NCBI GenBank assembly: GCA_032164245.1
Contig: JAVMKO010000170.1
Span: forward strand, 1-64,000
Length of the DNA stretch: 64,000 nucleotides
Reading direction: 5' to 3'
Source of the DNA: Sternotherus odoratus
Lineage: Eukaryota > Chordata > Testudines > Kinosternidae
This document shows, piece by piece, positions 32,221-43,324 of this stretch (position 1 is its first letter; every line of letters starts with the position of its first letter). The notes beneath the pieces were generated by a model. The model was not told where the DNA came from and searched no databases. It saw only the letters and a program-made list of their open reading frames with translations. The translations under genes and the position numbers were made by a program.

Positions 32221-32293
32221 GTTTCTGTAGTGTAGTGGTTATCACACTTGCCTAACATGCAAGAGGTCCCTGGTTCAAAACCAGGCAGAAACA
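32221..32293 (+). tRNA. tRNA-Val (AAC)
   Basis: GTTTCTGTAGTGTAGTGG opens a complete cloverleaf: acceptor GTTTCTG/CAGAAAC, anticodon arm CTTGC-CTAACAT-GCAAG, T arm CCTGG-TTCAAAA-CCAGG. Compared with the common vertebrate gene, several C-G pairs are T-A pairs, and both sides changed together, so the structure is kept. TTTT comes only about 30 nt downstream. Confidence 0.9.
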
Positions 32294-32544
32294 CCTAGTC
32301 CTTTGTCAAATACATCTATGTTTTCTTTCTCATTTTTGCCCCATTCCTGGAACTTTGACTTCAAAGGAGAGGTTCAGCCTGTATTTGGAGGGAAGGAATA
32401 GACCATCATTTGGGAGACTGCTAGCTAAATAACAAATCTGAGGGTAGTGCAATCCCAACCCTCTGTTCTGAATATTTAACTCCCCGCCAGCAGTTTCCCC
32501 CTCATTTTTGTTTATGTTGAGCCAACTAATGATCACTTGATCAT

Positions 32545-32660
32545 TACCTGTTAGGTTCGCTCACTCTGGGGCACCTGGCATTGACCACTGTCAGTAGACA
32601 GGACACTGGGCTGGATGGACCTTTGGACTGACACTGGATGACTGTCCTTATGTTCTTATC
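32545..32660 (+). mobile_element. LINE 3' tail fragment
   Basis: GACACTGGGCTGGATGGACC and CTTATGTTCTTAT are the 3' end of a CR1/L3-like LINE with its short terminal tandem motif. Confidence 0.6.
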
Positions 32661-34365
32661 TACAGACAGCCTTATGTCCCCTTTTCAGGTCAGAGAAATC
32701 TGTTGACTGATGATGACATTTCTGCTACTTTCCTGGCTAGGCAGGGTAGAGGGTGTGAGGAATCAGAACATAATAACTGGCAATCTCTAACCTTCCTTTT
32801 AACATACAACATCACGTTCCTCTTTTTAAATAACGTTTTTCCCAAAACATTTTTTGAACACTCAACATCTTACTTGTCTTCAAATCATGTTAATGCAAAC
32901 TCTGAGCTACAAATAGCCTTACTATTCCATTGGTATTTTTAGGACAGTAAATTGATATAAAAGAGAAACAGAAAACAAGACAATTTCCAATAGTATACAT
33001 TTAGGACATGGATTTTTTTTTAAAAAAGGTTTATTGTCATCTTGTTTTACTCTCAGGCTGCTTTTTATAAATCATCACAAATACAGTAACGGGGATTTAG
33101 AGACATATCCAAGAAATAAATGCAGTGTGATCCACTCGATGGGCAGCAAACTGACTCCGGCTGCAGTCTGAAACAATCCCCATAGCAATAAAGAGGGCTG
33201 CGAAGCATATGATACACAAGTATTTATATGTCCAATGCAGAGGTGGAGCCAATATAGGGAGAAGTAGAGAAGCTACAGATCACTGAAGGGGACAGTCTGC
33301 TCCTGAAGGGTTATCGTTCCCTTTTTTAGCTAGGCTAGACTAGAAGAGGAGAAAATTCTCTCTCACTCCCAGAGGATGATGAAAGTGTCAATTTCTCCTC
33401 TCTTCCTGTTCTACTAAAGCTCAAAGACAGGAAGAGACATTTCCTACCTAAGAGCCTCAAGAGAGCAAGGCTGGGGAGCAGGCAAAGCTAAGGGCCCCAT
33501 TGCATTAAATCTAACTCTGGCCAGCTCGTGTGAGGTGTTATCAAAACCCCTCCCTGGGCTTGTAGGGAAGAGTTCCTATCGGCTCCATGTGTTTTCCTGG
33601 AAGAGGCTCTAGGCAGGGGTGACATGTTTGTAGAAATGATGCTGCTGCCCAGAACTCCCTGAAATTCTGCCCCCACCTGCCTAAGATTCTGGGAGGGAGT
33701 TTGTGTGGGGGAGGAGGTCTGGGGTGCAGGCCCTGGGTGGGGCCAGAGGATTGGGGTGCAGAGGTTGGGTTCTGGAAGGGGGATGAAGTCTCAGGTGCAG
33801 GCTCTGGGATGGAGTTTGGGTGCTGCTTCCAGGCTGTGGCAGGGGATGGGGGTGCACCCCATGCATCTCCCAGGCCATTTAAGACAGCCCAGGGCTCCCC
33901 CTCACCACCAGCTGTGCAGCGGAGCTGAGCAGTTTTCTGTCTGCTTGATCCATGTGGCTTCCAGTCCTTCCCTCCACACCCTTTCCCATCCCCAAACTCC
34001 CTCCCAGAGCCTGCACACCTCACTGGGAATCTACTTCTTGTGCCCACAATGTCTCTGCCCACCTCAGGAGCTGACCTGAAAAACAGAGTTTCTGCCTTTT
34101 CTCAAGAAGTTCTTGGAGAGGCTTTTCCCCTGTGACTGCTCTGGTGTTCCACTCCATGCTCATGAAAACAGGCTTATAAACGTAAATATGATGTGACTGG
34201 AATATGCTCTATGGAAAGGGCTGTGGTAAATGATCATTAGAAAGCTTATCGACTGAGTGTGTTCATCCTATGTGTATGCCCGGATCATTCCTGTATCTGA
34301 AGCTAGAAATCTGCAGTAGAACTCTGAGTCCTATTGGAAGCTTTCTGAAAACTACAATACCCGCA
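32661..34365. other. Intergenic; 33.5-34.1 kb probably repeat-derived
   Basis: AT-rich to 33.5 kb. At 33541-34062 a 173-codon minus-strand frame is Pro/Gly-rich with no domain, in DNA with GGGGTGCAGGCTCTGGG-type repeats, and is probably not a gene. Confidence 0.4.
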
Positions 34366-34369
34366 CAAG

Positions 34370-35340
34370 GAAATAAGGACACAGATCAACAGAGCCAGAC
34401 ATGTACCCAGAAGCCAGCTGCTGCAAGACAAGCCCAAGAAAGAAAACAACAGAACACCACTGGCCATCACCTACAGTCCTCAGTTAAAACCTCTGCAACG
34501 CATCATCAGTGACCTACAACCCATCCTGGACAATAATCCCTCACTTTCACAGACCTTGGGAGGAAGGCCAGTCCTTGCACACAGACAACCTGCCAACCTT
34601 AAGCAGATTCTCACCAGCAACAGCACACTGCACCACAATAACTCCAACTCAGGAACCAATCCATGCAACAAAATTCGATACCAACTCTGCCCACATATCT
34701 ACACCAGCAACACCATCACAGGACCTAACCAGATCAACCACACCATCACTGGTTCATTCACCTGCACATCAACCAATGTCATATATGCCATTATATGCCA
34801 CCAGTGTCCCTCTGCTATGTACATCGGCCAAACTGGACAGTCCCTACGAAAAAGGATAAATGCACACAAATCAGATATCAGGAATGGCAATATGCAAAAA
34901 CCTGTAGGAGAACACTTCAACCTGCCTGGACACACAATTACAGATTTAAAAGTCACCATACTGCAGCAAAAAAACTTCAAGTCCAGACTGCAAAGGGAAA
35001 CTGCAGAGCTGCAATTCATTTGCAAATTTAACACAATCAATCTGGGACTGAACAAAGACCTTCAGTGGCTTGCTAATTACAAAAATAGCTTCTCCTCTCT
35101 CAGAGTTCACACCCCCTATTCAACTGCTAGAAGAATAACCCACCCTCCCTGATTGGAGATAACAAGCTGGTTCAGCCTAATTGGACTAACCTTGTTACCT
35201 CCTACCTGGTTCTCGCCTACTTTTCTATACCAGCCCCTGGACACTTCCACTGCTTGCATCCGACAAAGTGGGTATTAGCTAATGAAAGCTTATGCTTCAA
35301 AACGTTATAGTTACTCTTTAAGGTGCTACAGAACTTTGTT
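34370..35340 (+). mobile_element. Penelope-like retroelement, 3' part with GIY-YIG domain
   Basis: The frame at 34556-35152 (198 codons) contains NVIYAIICHQCPSAMYIGQT, then GQSLRKRINAHKSDIRN and GEHFNLPGH. This is a GIY-YIG endonuclease (IYA at 76-78, YIG at 89-91, Arg98, His104, a later Glu-His), the type carried at the C-terminus of Penelope-like elements, with the family's Cys-x2-Cys between the two halves. The reverse transcriptase part is missing, so the copy is 5' truncated. The tail GAAAGCTTATGCTTCAAAAC and AAGGTGCTACAG at 35285-35333 is the same terminal sequence as the other copies. A PNLKQILTSN-like sequence is shared with the minus-strand copy at 42.6-42.8 kb. Confidence 0.88.
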
Positions 35341-35489
35341 ACCAAAAGAACCATGATCCTCACTGTAGATCAAAACAAAGAACAATGGCCAACCCTGCAA
35401 ACCAGAACAATCATTAGAATATTAAGCAACCTCAACAACAACAGATACAAACACAAAACAAGAAGCTCTACACAGCAGTCACTGCTGTC

Positions 35490-35506
35490 TCATCTTTCTT
35501 TAACCA
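35490..35506 (-). terminator. snRNA 3'-box-like element
   Basis: On the minus strand, GGTTAAAGAAAGATGAGA begins about 6 nt after the U1 3' end and fits the loose GTTT-N-AAAR-NN-AGA 3' box that directs snRNA 3'-end formation by Integrator. Confidence 0.5.
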
Positions 35507-35511
35507 ATCAT

Positions 35512-35675
35512 CAGGGGAGAGCGCGAACGCAGTCCCCCACTACCACAAATACTGCAGTTGAGTTTCCCACATTTTGGGAAATCACAGGGGTCAACCCATC
35601 CACAGTGCAATGGATGAGCCTCACCCTGGGAAAATCACCTTCATGATCATGGTATTTTCTCTGCCAGGTAAGTAT
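35512..35675 (-). ncRNA. U1 snRNA gene or variant (164 nt)
   Basis: The minus strand begins ATACTTACCTGGCAG and ends CGTTCGCGCTCTCCCCTG, exactly 164 nt like vertebrate U1. The 5' end that pairs with 5' splice sites is intact. CCATGATCATGAAGGTGATT, the stem I/II loops and the 3' stem-loop GTAGTGGGGGACTGCGTTCG are readable. Differences from the consensus are mostly C-to-T or G-to-A changes, plus GCAGTATTTGTGG where the Sm site is normally GCATAATTTGTGG. A PSE-like element lies at about -41 to -66, an octamer-like element at about -220 and a 3' box follows, so the transcription unit is complete. It could be an active variant or a young pseudogene. The altered Sm site argues for caution. Confidence 0.85.
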
Positions 35676-35715
35676 GAGTTCTTCACTGCAAGTCACCACC
35701 CCCCATTGTTCACCC

Positions 35716-35741
35716 CACACTCTCAACCCACGGTGGGGACC
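35716..35741 (-). promoter_or_regulatory. Proximal sequence element of U1
   Basis: On the minus strand, CCCCACCGTGGGTTGAGAGT then GTGGGG lies about 41-66 nt upstream of the U1 start, the normal PSE position. It matches the ACCGTG..TG.AAG-type SNAPc site. Confidence 0.6.
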
Positions 35742-35892
35742 ACCACGTTCCACCCACACCGGCCCCGATGGCTCTCGATCTGCCCTGAAGTGGCCTCGCA
35801 TCCCTCACCCTTCTCCACACCCAGTCCCTGGGGCCACATTTGGGCCATGCTCAGCAGTCTGCTCCCGCTCCCACAATGCTCCATTTGCACAC

Positions 35893-35905
35893 ATATCTGC
35901 ATATG
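35893..35905 (-). promoter_or_regulatory. Octamer-like distal element of U1
   Basis: The minus strand reads ATATGCAGATAT, one change from the ATGCAAAT octamer, about 220-230 nt upstream of the U1 start, where the distal sequence element is expected. Confidence 0.45.
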
Positions 35906-36216
35906 TTCTCACGTGGCTCCACCCCTCCGGTCTGGTCCCTCCCCCTGCCCACCCTATGCCAGCGCAGTCCCCTGGCCAGCCCCGGCTCTTCAGCATCAAG
36001 ACCCCCGTGGCCAGACCCACCCACACTAGGCACCCTCGCCGGAGCCTGTGCTGGGCCCACTCCCCGGTGTGATAACAAGTCAGTGCCTGGCAGGTGGTAG
36101 AGCTGTAGCTGATCCCGCCCTAGGGCCCCAGGCTGGACAGGAGTGAACAGCAGGTTTCCTCTATTGTCTGCTCTCTTTTTCTTGACTAGTTTCTTCTTTG
36201 CATGAGCTTCCAGAGC

Positions 36217-36246
36217 TCAATATACAAGAGCTGTCTTGTATATTGA
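36217..36246. repeat. Perfect 12-bp inverted repeat
   Basis: CAATATACAAGA, a 4-base loop (GCTG), then TCTTGTATATTG. No terminator or RNA gene context was recognised. Confidence 0.8.
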
Positions 36247-37364
36247 CCTGGGTCTGGGGCTTGGTTCTTTGGGGTCAGGAGAATCTTTTTGTTTTTACTG
36301 GGGTATTGGTTTTCATCCCCAGTCAAGTGTCACCGGTGGGGATACTGGGACACTGGAGTGTCTATGTCAGGCCTGCACAACTTGGAAAGCAGCAGGGGCC
36401 ATATTACTGCAAAAAACCCAGCTGTGGGCCAAAAAGCCCTCGCCAAGCACCCATCCGCTTCCCCTCCCACCCCCTGCTTGGTTTTCCCCACCCCTGTTTA
36501 ACCCCCACAGGCCACACAGTGAGCCCGTGCAGGCTGCATGTGGCCCCCAGGCCTGCTCTAAGAACTAGCTTGTGTGACTTATGGTTAGTCAGTGGGGTAA
36601 ACCCAAAGTCCTCTCTCTTTGGCTGGTTCGGTGCCTTTAGAGTAAAGGAAACCCAGTCTTGGGTTATAACTGCCCTGCTCTACGCAATGTGTCCTGAACT
36701 GATCCTCTCAGAAGTGTCCAACAAAGGCAGCATCGTTACAGCTGCACAAAGCTCTTGGCCTGTCTCATGGCTCGTCAGGGAAGTGCGGCCATGCTGCCCG
36801 AGCCTGAGTCACATCCACAGCCTGGCCTACCCGGGCTGATGGAGCGCAGAGCCACATGAGTCAGTGACAGGTCGAGTTGGGAGCCTCGACTCTTTTCCGT
36901 GAGAGCCACACAGAGCTGCCAAGTGTCCCAAAAGCCTCCGTCGTGTTCTCCCACAGCAGCTGCCTGGTGGTGTGGTGAGAAAAAAGGAGAAGGAAGCACT
37001 GCTGCCTCAGGCTCACACACAGGACTGTCTCTTGCCTTCAGCCCAGGCAGCTAGAGGTGCTGGGGAGCTCCCTGGCAGGCTGCTGCTACAGCCACCTCTC
37101 ACCTCATGGCCGAGGCTCTTGTTGCTCTGCTGGTCACTGGCCCAGAACAAAAAGAAACAAACATGTGCCCAGCAAAGGGCAGTTTCAATGTATCTACCTG
37201 TGGGTTATGGGCCCAGCACACTTCCACTGAGCCACTCTGCCACCTTTTGAGTGACAGTCTCCAGCACCCAGCCTCCAGCACCCGCACTAGCACCCTGTGA
37301 GCTTTAGCACAGGCAGACAGCTGTGCAGGCTGCTAGGCAACAACCCTAGCAACAGCAGACAGGT

Positions 37365-37438
37365 GTCTCTGTGGCGCAATGGGTCAGCGCGTTCGGCTGT
37401 TAACCGAAAGGATGGTGGTTCGAGCCCACCCAGGGACG
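37365..37438 (+). tRNA. tRNA-Asn (GTT)
   Basis: GTCTCTGTGGCGCAATGGG starts a 74-nt gene with paired acceptor (GTCTCTG/CAGGGAC), anticodon arm TTCGG-CTGTTAA-CCGAA and T arm GGTGG-TTCGAGC-CCACC. It is nearly identical to the vertebrate consensus. TTTT follows within about 12 nt. Its duplicate at 49965 has decayed. Confidence 0.95.
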
Positions 37439-38354
37439 GTTGTGACCTTTTCCTTCTCAAGACTTGCTGAGAGACTCAAAGGCCCCATTTTCCTGCCTCT
37501 AAACCCTCCCACTTGGCTTCAGTAGGTTCAGCTGAGATCCAAAGAGTTTGCTCAGCAGAGTCAGGCAGTGGAAGTCTCCTGGCCTGTAACTTGAAGTCCG
37601 TTGCTTGAATCCATTCTCTGCTAGGCACGTGCTTAGGAAGTAAAAGACAGATCCACAGGCACAGAAGCTGGCCTAGAAAGTGCAGTGTCAGGCTGGAAGG
37701 AAGCTCTGTGGGCCCAGTGCTGAGAAAGCCCAGAGGAAGAGCAGCAGATAAGGGAGGGAGAGAGAGAAGCAATGAGTCCAGAGTGCAGGTGTAAAGGAGG
37801 GTGTGGACCCACTATTGTGGCAAAATTCCCTGGCTTATAGAAAACCCCGGTGGAATTGGCTAGTGAAAGGATCTGAGTCCCCCACTCCCTGACCCAGATT
37901 CCTGCCTCACCCCAAGGACTCTCTTTCTACTCATGTGTGGCAGAGTCCTCAGAACCCCGACGAGGCTGGTCCCAGGGTTCCAGGGGGCTCAACCCCCAAC
38001 CTTGTCATGGTCACTTAGAACAGGGGCTGGGGTGTCTCCACTCTGGGTGTCTGACTCCCTGGGAGGGAATCCCAGAGGAGTTGTAGGCATGTCCAACCCA
38101 AGAAATGAGAGAAACAAGGTAGGGGAGGTAAGATCTTTTCTTGGCCATGTTCGGTTGGTGAGGGAGAGACGCTTTTGAGGCCCACAGAACTGAATCACCT
38201 GCAGGTCTCTGTGTGGCTTCAAAGTTTATCTCTCTCCCCATCTCCCAGGTACGAACACTTGTCCCTACCCGCTCTCAACCCCACTGAAAATTCCTTGGGG
38301 GTCACTCCTTGCTTTTATCAACCTAGGGGCCTGGGAAAACTCTAATTAGCATGT

Positions 38355-38448
38355 GCTCCAGTGGTGCAATGGGTTAGCTCACACATCTTCTAGAGCAGTG
38401 CTGTGGGAGGATATGCTGAGGTTGTGAGTTCAAGCCTCACCTACAGCA
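38355..38448 (+). pseudogene. tRNA-Ile (TAT) pseudogene, intron-containing type
   Basis: Begins GCTCCAGTGGTGCAATGGG and ends with the same T arm as tRNA-Ile-TAT (GTGAG-TTCAAGC-CTCAC). The anticodon region reads CACATCTTCTAGAG, so the 5' half of the stem no longer pairs and TAT is lost. The acceptor has two mismatches (CTACAGC in place of CTGGAGC). The intact partner is at 50943. Confidence 0.85.
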
Positions 38449-39130
38449 CTGGTTTTATGAACTAAATGGCTTCACCCCTCATTTGGCCCCTTGGAATGGA
38501 GAATTCCAGCCCAGGGACACTGAAACGCCCCCTTCAATTATTACCTCCTCTCTGGAGTGCAGGTCGGGATCCACAACCCTTCTCCGCACCAGCCCCTGTG
38601 CCAGGGTCCCTTCACACAGAGCCCAGAGTCCTGCCCAGCCTTTGACCCTTGACTCAGACCCTGGGGAGGGAGAGGAGCAAGGTAGCCATTGGTTGAGACT
38701 TTCCCTCCCCCCCCCCGCCTACTTCCCTGGTTCTTGTCACAGACAGAAAGCAGGAAAAGACCAGAAGTCCGAAGCGCAGACAATGGGATGTTTATTGGGG
38801 GTAGTTTCCAAGCAAGCACCTTGAGACGCCCTTCACCCCAGTCAGGCTTATCTCTATCCACTGTCGCTGATAGAGTCTGTTCCCTTCCCAGACTCTCTGC
38901 AGAGCCCACATCGCTCTGCTGGAGGAGGGAGCCCTCGAGAAGAAGCAAAAGCTCCAAACTTTCCTCCCATCCTGTCTCAGGCAGGACAGCCAGGTCAGCA
39001 CAGCCACGTGGAGGCAGAAACAGAGCCCAGGAGACAGAGCTTCCACCTCCACCATGGGAGAATGCAGCCATCTGGGAGGAACCTGCTATGTGCCCAGAGG
39101 TCTTTATTCCTCCAGCCTGTGAGGACAGAC

Positions 39131-39150
39131 CGGGGGGGGGGGGGGGGGTT
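39131..39150. repeat. Poly(G) tract
   Basis: A run of more than 15 G after AGACC; the other duplicate (51730) has only about seven. It is a natural polymorphism or an assembly-sensitive site. Confidence 0.8.
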
Positions 39151-39244
39151 TGTCAGGAAGTTTCCCCTTCTATCCCCCACACAAAGGCTAAATCTTAAAG
39201 AGAAAAAGTAACATCATAAGGGACTCCAGAGACACAGAATCTAA

Positions 39245-39317
39245 CACCTGACCAGGGACTTGAACCCTGGACCCTCAGATTAAAAGTCTGAGGCTCTACC
39301 AACTGAGCTAGCCAGGC
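39245..39317 (-). tRNA. tRNA-Lys (TTT), copy A
   Basis: The minus strand starts GCCTGGCTAGCTCAGTTGG. The acceptor pairs with GTCAGGT (two G-T wobbles), the anticodon arm is TCAGA-CTTTTAA-TCTGA and the T arm CAGGG-TTCAAGT-CCCTG. The duplicate at 51848 is also intact. The next T-run downstream is about 45 nt away. Confidence 0.92.
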
Positions 39318-40894
39318 TCATAAAGTAAAGAGGAAGTTCATGGAGAGGAGAAATTAGTCAAGAAAACGGGACACACTAGAGGAAATATGTTGCTCTCTCT
39401 CTTCCCAGCCCCGGCCCTGGCACCAAATTACCCCAAAATTTCAAAATGCCCATGGCTGCACCAGTCCTGTCAACCAGCCCATTCCCTTGGCCATCCCCCC
39501 ATGGGTTGTTCCCACTGTAAGGGGTAGGGCCAATCCTGGGGTGTGTGGGATCCTGGTCAACTCCCTCTGCCCTGCCTCTTCCCCCAATCCCCACACTCCC
39601 CCATTCCTCCTCTTCCCCCAGCAACCCTGCACTCACTGGCAGTGGTGGGAAGTGGAGCAACCCAGCCCCAGCCTGCTCTTCTTCCCCAGCTCCCAACCCA
39701 CTCTGCTTCCCTTTCCCCGGCCACAGTCATGTCACTCTGGTTGAGGAAAGGACCAGCCCCAGCTCTCAGTGGCAGCAGGAAGCAGAACGCCATGGCTGGA
39801 AGATGGTGGACTAGACCTGGCTGGGGACAGGTTGCTTCACTTCCCACCACTGCCAATGAGTGGGGAGGGATCCCTTCCCCCAAGTCCCCTTCCCCAAGCA
39901 ACATGGATGGGGTCAGGGTAAGGGAAGCAGAGCGGCCTCCTCCTGGCCTCCTGGCCATCCCCTGGGTGCACTGGCCCTTTGGGACCCCCAAAAGAGGCCC
40001 CCAACAGCTCCTCCCACCAGACCCTGCAAGGGAGGCCCAGGGCCCCACACAGCCCTTCCCCATGGTGGGGCTGCATAGGGCACCCAGATGTTTAGGGACA
40101 GCACTGCCCTCAGGCATTTTGTCAGCATCATGCCCCAGTCAACTGCACCTCCCCAAACTCCACAAGGCCCAGCTCATCAACCTGGCCACTCTTACAGCCT
40201 CCTCTTCAGCCTGACTAATAGGAGGAGTTTTAAGTCTCCCTCCCTCAGGCCAAATCTCGGTTGAGGAGAGAGACAAATTTCAAGCCACACCAAGACCTAT
40301 GAGTGATTCTTTGTGGTTTCATAGCTTGTTCCTTTCACAGACTGAACTTGGCCCAATATAAGATATTTCCTCACCCTCCTTGTTTCTCTCATGTCTTGGG
40401 ATGGACATGCCTACAACCACTCTGGGATTCCCTCCCAGGGAGTCAGACACCCCAGAATGACACTGTGATATTTTCTACATCAACAGAACACTCTGGAGCG
40501 GTCATAGTCACCTCCGGTTCCAGTGGGTGTCAGTCACCCAGCAGGAAGGAAAATATTCGTTCTTGTAGGAATAGGGTCAGGGGAGCTGAGCACATTGATG
40601 TTCCAGGCTTTGCATCAAAGCAACCCTGGGTGTCAAATCAGCTGTTCTTAAGGGGGGTAGGAGGCAGGAATTGTTAAATAACAAATGTTCATGGAAGTTG
40701 GTGTAAGTGGTCACCCAATGTTTCTTTGTGCTCATTAACACAGAGAAGTGCTTTATTTGGTGCTGAGTAAGCTCCCAGGACAGATCTGTGGGCACCAGAT
40801 GTGCGGGCTTGTTCCAGCACATCCCCGGCTCCAACTCTGCCCCACTCACTGCTGTAGAAGGGTCTTATATGCACTGAACCTGTCCTCTTCTCAA

Positions 40895-40967
40895 GCCTTC
40901 TTAGCACAGTTGGCAGTGTGTCAGTCTCATCATCTGAAGGTCCGGAGTTCAAGCCTCAGAGAGGGCA
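40895..40967 (+). tRNA. tRNA-Met elongator (CAT), copy A
   Basis: GCCTTCTTAGCACAGTTGG starts a 73-nt gene with paired acceptor (GCCTTCT/AGAGGGC) and anticodon loop CTCATCA (CAT). The T stem CGGAG/CTCAG has one mismatch, so activity is slightly doubtful. TTTTT follows two bases after the end. Confidence 0.8.
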
Positions 40968-41805
40968 TCTTTTTGTTCTCTGCTTCAGAGAAGAGACTAG
41001 GGCAGAGGGGTTTCTAGACACCCTCCCTTCCAGCCAACACACACAGACAGACTATTCGGAGGCATTAACGTTTCCTTCTCCATTAGGACTCTTTAATGCA
41101 GCTGGAAATAGCAATCCCTAGAGGCTCCTTCCCACGGAGCACACAGCCCTAGTGCAGAGAGAGAGCTGGGGGCTGTCGGGTTGTTGTGGGCAAGTCATGA
41201 AAGGGACGAACTGAAAATCCACTGGGGCCATTGACCCCCTTGCTCACCCCCAAGTAGCTTTGACCTTTGATGACTGTGATGCTGAGACTCCACTGCCTCA
41301 GCATCCTCAACCCCCACTGGAGGCCGGTTCCTTAGACCCCTGTTCATATTTCAGCCCCTAGCCAGTGTATCCCGGCCCAGCCACTCACCTTCTGCCCCAG
41401 GTCAACCAGCTGGTGGGCTGCACCCACAGACAGACACTTATACCGCTCCCCTCAGAGCAGCAGCCACAGCTGTTGGCAGCTAATCCCCACCTAAGGCTGG
41501 GGAAGGAGCTGGGATCACTTGTTATTTCTCCCCCACATCGAGTCTCACTGGATTTGGACACATTTCTCTCTACAGCCACCACATTTCAGTTCAGCTCTGG
41601 AGTTGTGAGATATGGACAATCACCTACCTAGAGAGTGTTTAAATCCCATGGGCACAACTCTCCTATGCACAGCTTGTGAGCTCAGCCAACTACAGAGAGC
41701 AGCCCTGTAAATGAATCATAGAAACCCTTTTATGATTTGCACCACTGCACCACTGCACAAGCACCACTGCACAAGCACAGACTTCATATCCCCCAAAGAT
41801 TTATT

Positions 41806-41938
41806 TTGCATCTGACAAAATGGGTATTAGCCCATGAAAGCTTATGCTTCAAAACATTTGTTAGTCTTTAAGGTGCCACAGGACTTTCTGTTGCTTCTGC
41901 AGATCCAGACTAACATGGCTACCTCTCTGATTCTTGAC
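41806..41938 (+). mobile_element. Penelope-like 3' terminus
   Basis: GCATCTGACAAAATGGGTAT, GAAAGCTTATGCTTCAAAAC and AAGGTGCCACAGGACTTTC are the end of a Penelope-like copy. It faces the minus-strand copy that starts at 41940. Confidence 0.8.
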
Positions 41939-41939
41939 A

Positions 41940-42925
41940 GGTTTTAGATTAGCAGCCGTGTTAGTCTGTATCTGTAAATAAGACAAGGAAGACTTTGTAG
42001 CACCTTAGAGACTAACCAGTTTATTTCAGCATAAGCTTTCATGGGCTATAGCCCACTAAATTGGATGCATAGACTGGAACAGAAGTAAGATGCATTTATA
42101 CACACAGAAAGCAAAAAAAAAAAAAAGTTGTAGATTAGCATACCAATTCAAAGAGGCTGTTTAATATGGATGGGCCATTATCACCAGGAGAAAAAATACC
42201 TTTTGAAATGGATTTCTGTGTCTGGCAGTAGATAACACCTATTGAAGGTAAATTAACTAGGGAAATGCAATCAATTAGTGTAATGAGAGAACCATTCACA
42301 AGTTCTGTTTAGCTCTTGGTTTATTGTGTCCAATTTGAAAATTAATTCCATTTCCTCAGTTTCTTGTTGGAGTCTGTTTTGGAAGTTTTTCTGTTTCAAA
42401 ACTGACACCATCAAGTCTTTAATGGAATGGCCAGGAAGATTGAAGTGTTCTCCTACTGGTTTTTAAATGTTATGATTCCTGATGTCAGATTTGTGTCCAT
42501 TTATTGTTTTGCATAGAGACTGGCCTGTTTGGCCAATGTACATAGCAGGGGGCATTGGTGGCACATGATGGCCTATATCACATGGGTGGATGTGCAGGTG
42601 ACTGAGCCTCTGATGGTGTGATTAGGTCCTCTGATGGTGTCAGTTGAATGGCTATGAGGACAGAGTTGGCATCAGGCTTTGTTACAAGGATAGGTACCTG
42701 GGTTAGTGTTTTCGGTGTGCGGTTGCTGGTGAGTATTTGTTTCAGGTTGGGGGGCTGTCTGCAAGTGAAGACTGGTCTGTCTCCCAAGATCTGTGAGAGT
42801 GTGGGATCATCTTTCAGGACAGGTTGTAGGTCTTTGATGATGCGTTGGAGAGGCTTAAGTTGGAGGCTGAAGGTGATGGCTAATGGTGTTCTGTTTTTGT
42901 CATTCTTGGGCCTGTCCTAAAAAAG
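41940..42925 (-). mobile_element. Penelope-like retroelement, minus strand, decayed
   Basis: The terminal sequence GTGTTAGTCTGTATCTGTAA and TAGCACCTTAGAGACTAACC leads into a minus-strand coding remnant with PNLKQILTSN and, further along, DNA equivalent to the GIY-YIG region (GGCCAAACAGGCCAGTCTCT on the minus strand). Frames are broken by stops. It is homologous to 34370-35340. Confidence 0.85.
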
Positions 42926-43060
42926 AGATTGACAGAGCCAGAAGAGTACCCTGAAGCCACCTACTACAGGACAGGCCCAACAAAGACAAAGCTTGTCCCT
43001 CATTGGCGGGGGCTGGCAAAGAGTCAGATGTGGGCAGAAATGCTGCTCTAACCAGAGGCA

Positions 43061-43134
43061 GGCACCATGGCTTAGCTGGCTAAAGCACCTGTCTTGTAAA
43101 CAGGAGATCCTGGGTTCAACTCCCAGTGGTGCCT
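43061..43134 (+). tRNA. tRNA-Thr (TGT)
   Basis: GGCACCATGGCTTAGCTGG begins a 74-nt gene with all four arms paired: anticodon arm CCTGT-CTTGTAA-ACAGG, T arm CTGGG-TTCAACT-CCCAG. The anticodon is TGT. A TTTTT terminator follows immediately. Confidence 0.95.
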
Positions 43135-43324
43135 TTTTGTGTAGGTCTTGGGGCACCTGGTTTTGGCTGCTGTCAGAAGACAAGGTTCAGTTTCTCTCAT
43201 GGTTTAAATTACACTCACAAGCACTGAAAATGGTGTTAAAAGCAGGTAGGTCAGTGGTCCAGTCTCCTGACAGATGACCCCTCCCTCTGGGACATGGGCA
43301 GAAAGGGGCAGGTCTGAGCTTTGC

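Larger units (their letters stand above)
36724..41650. repeat. Segmental duplication copy A (tRNA Asn-Ile-Lys-Met block)
   Basis: Order, orientation and long stretches match 49334-54420. Offsets between homologous tRNA starts are 12,600 (Asn), 12,588 (Ile), 12,603 (Lys) and 12,577 (Met), so the two copies differ by small indels only. A shorter third copy of the left end (36589-36840) lies at 43798-44045. Copy A lacks about 200 bp present near 54150-54355 in copy B. Confidence 0.92.

Noticed and set aside
33541..34062. 173-codon minus-strand frame
   Set aside because: Low-complexity Pro/Gly-rich translation of repeat-like DNA, without exon borders or domain.
36365..36560. Possible hAT element beginning CAGGCCTGCACAAC
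   Set aside because: The right-hand terminus is only loosely complementary and no 8-bp duplication is visible.
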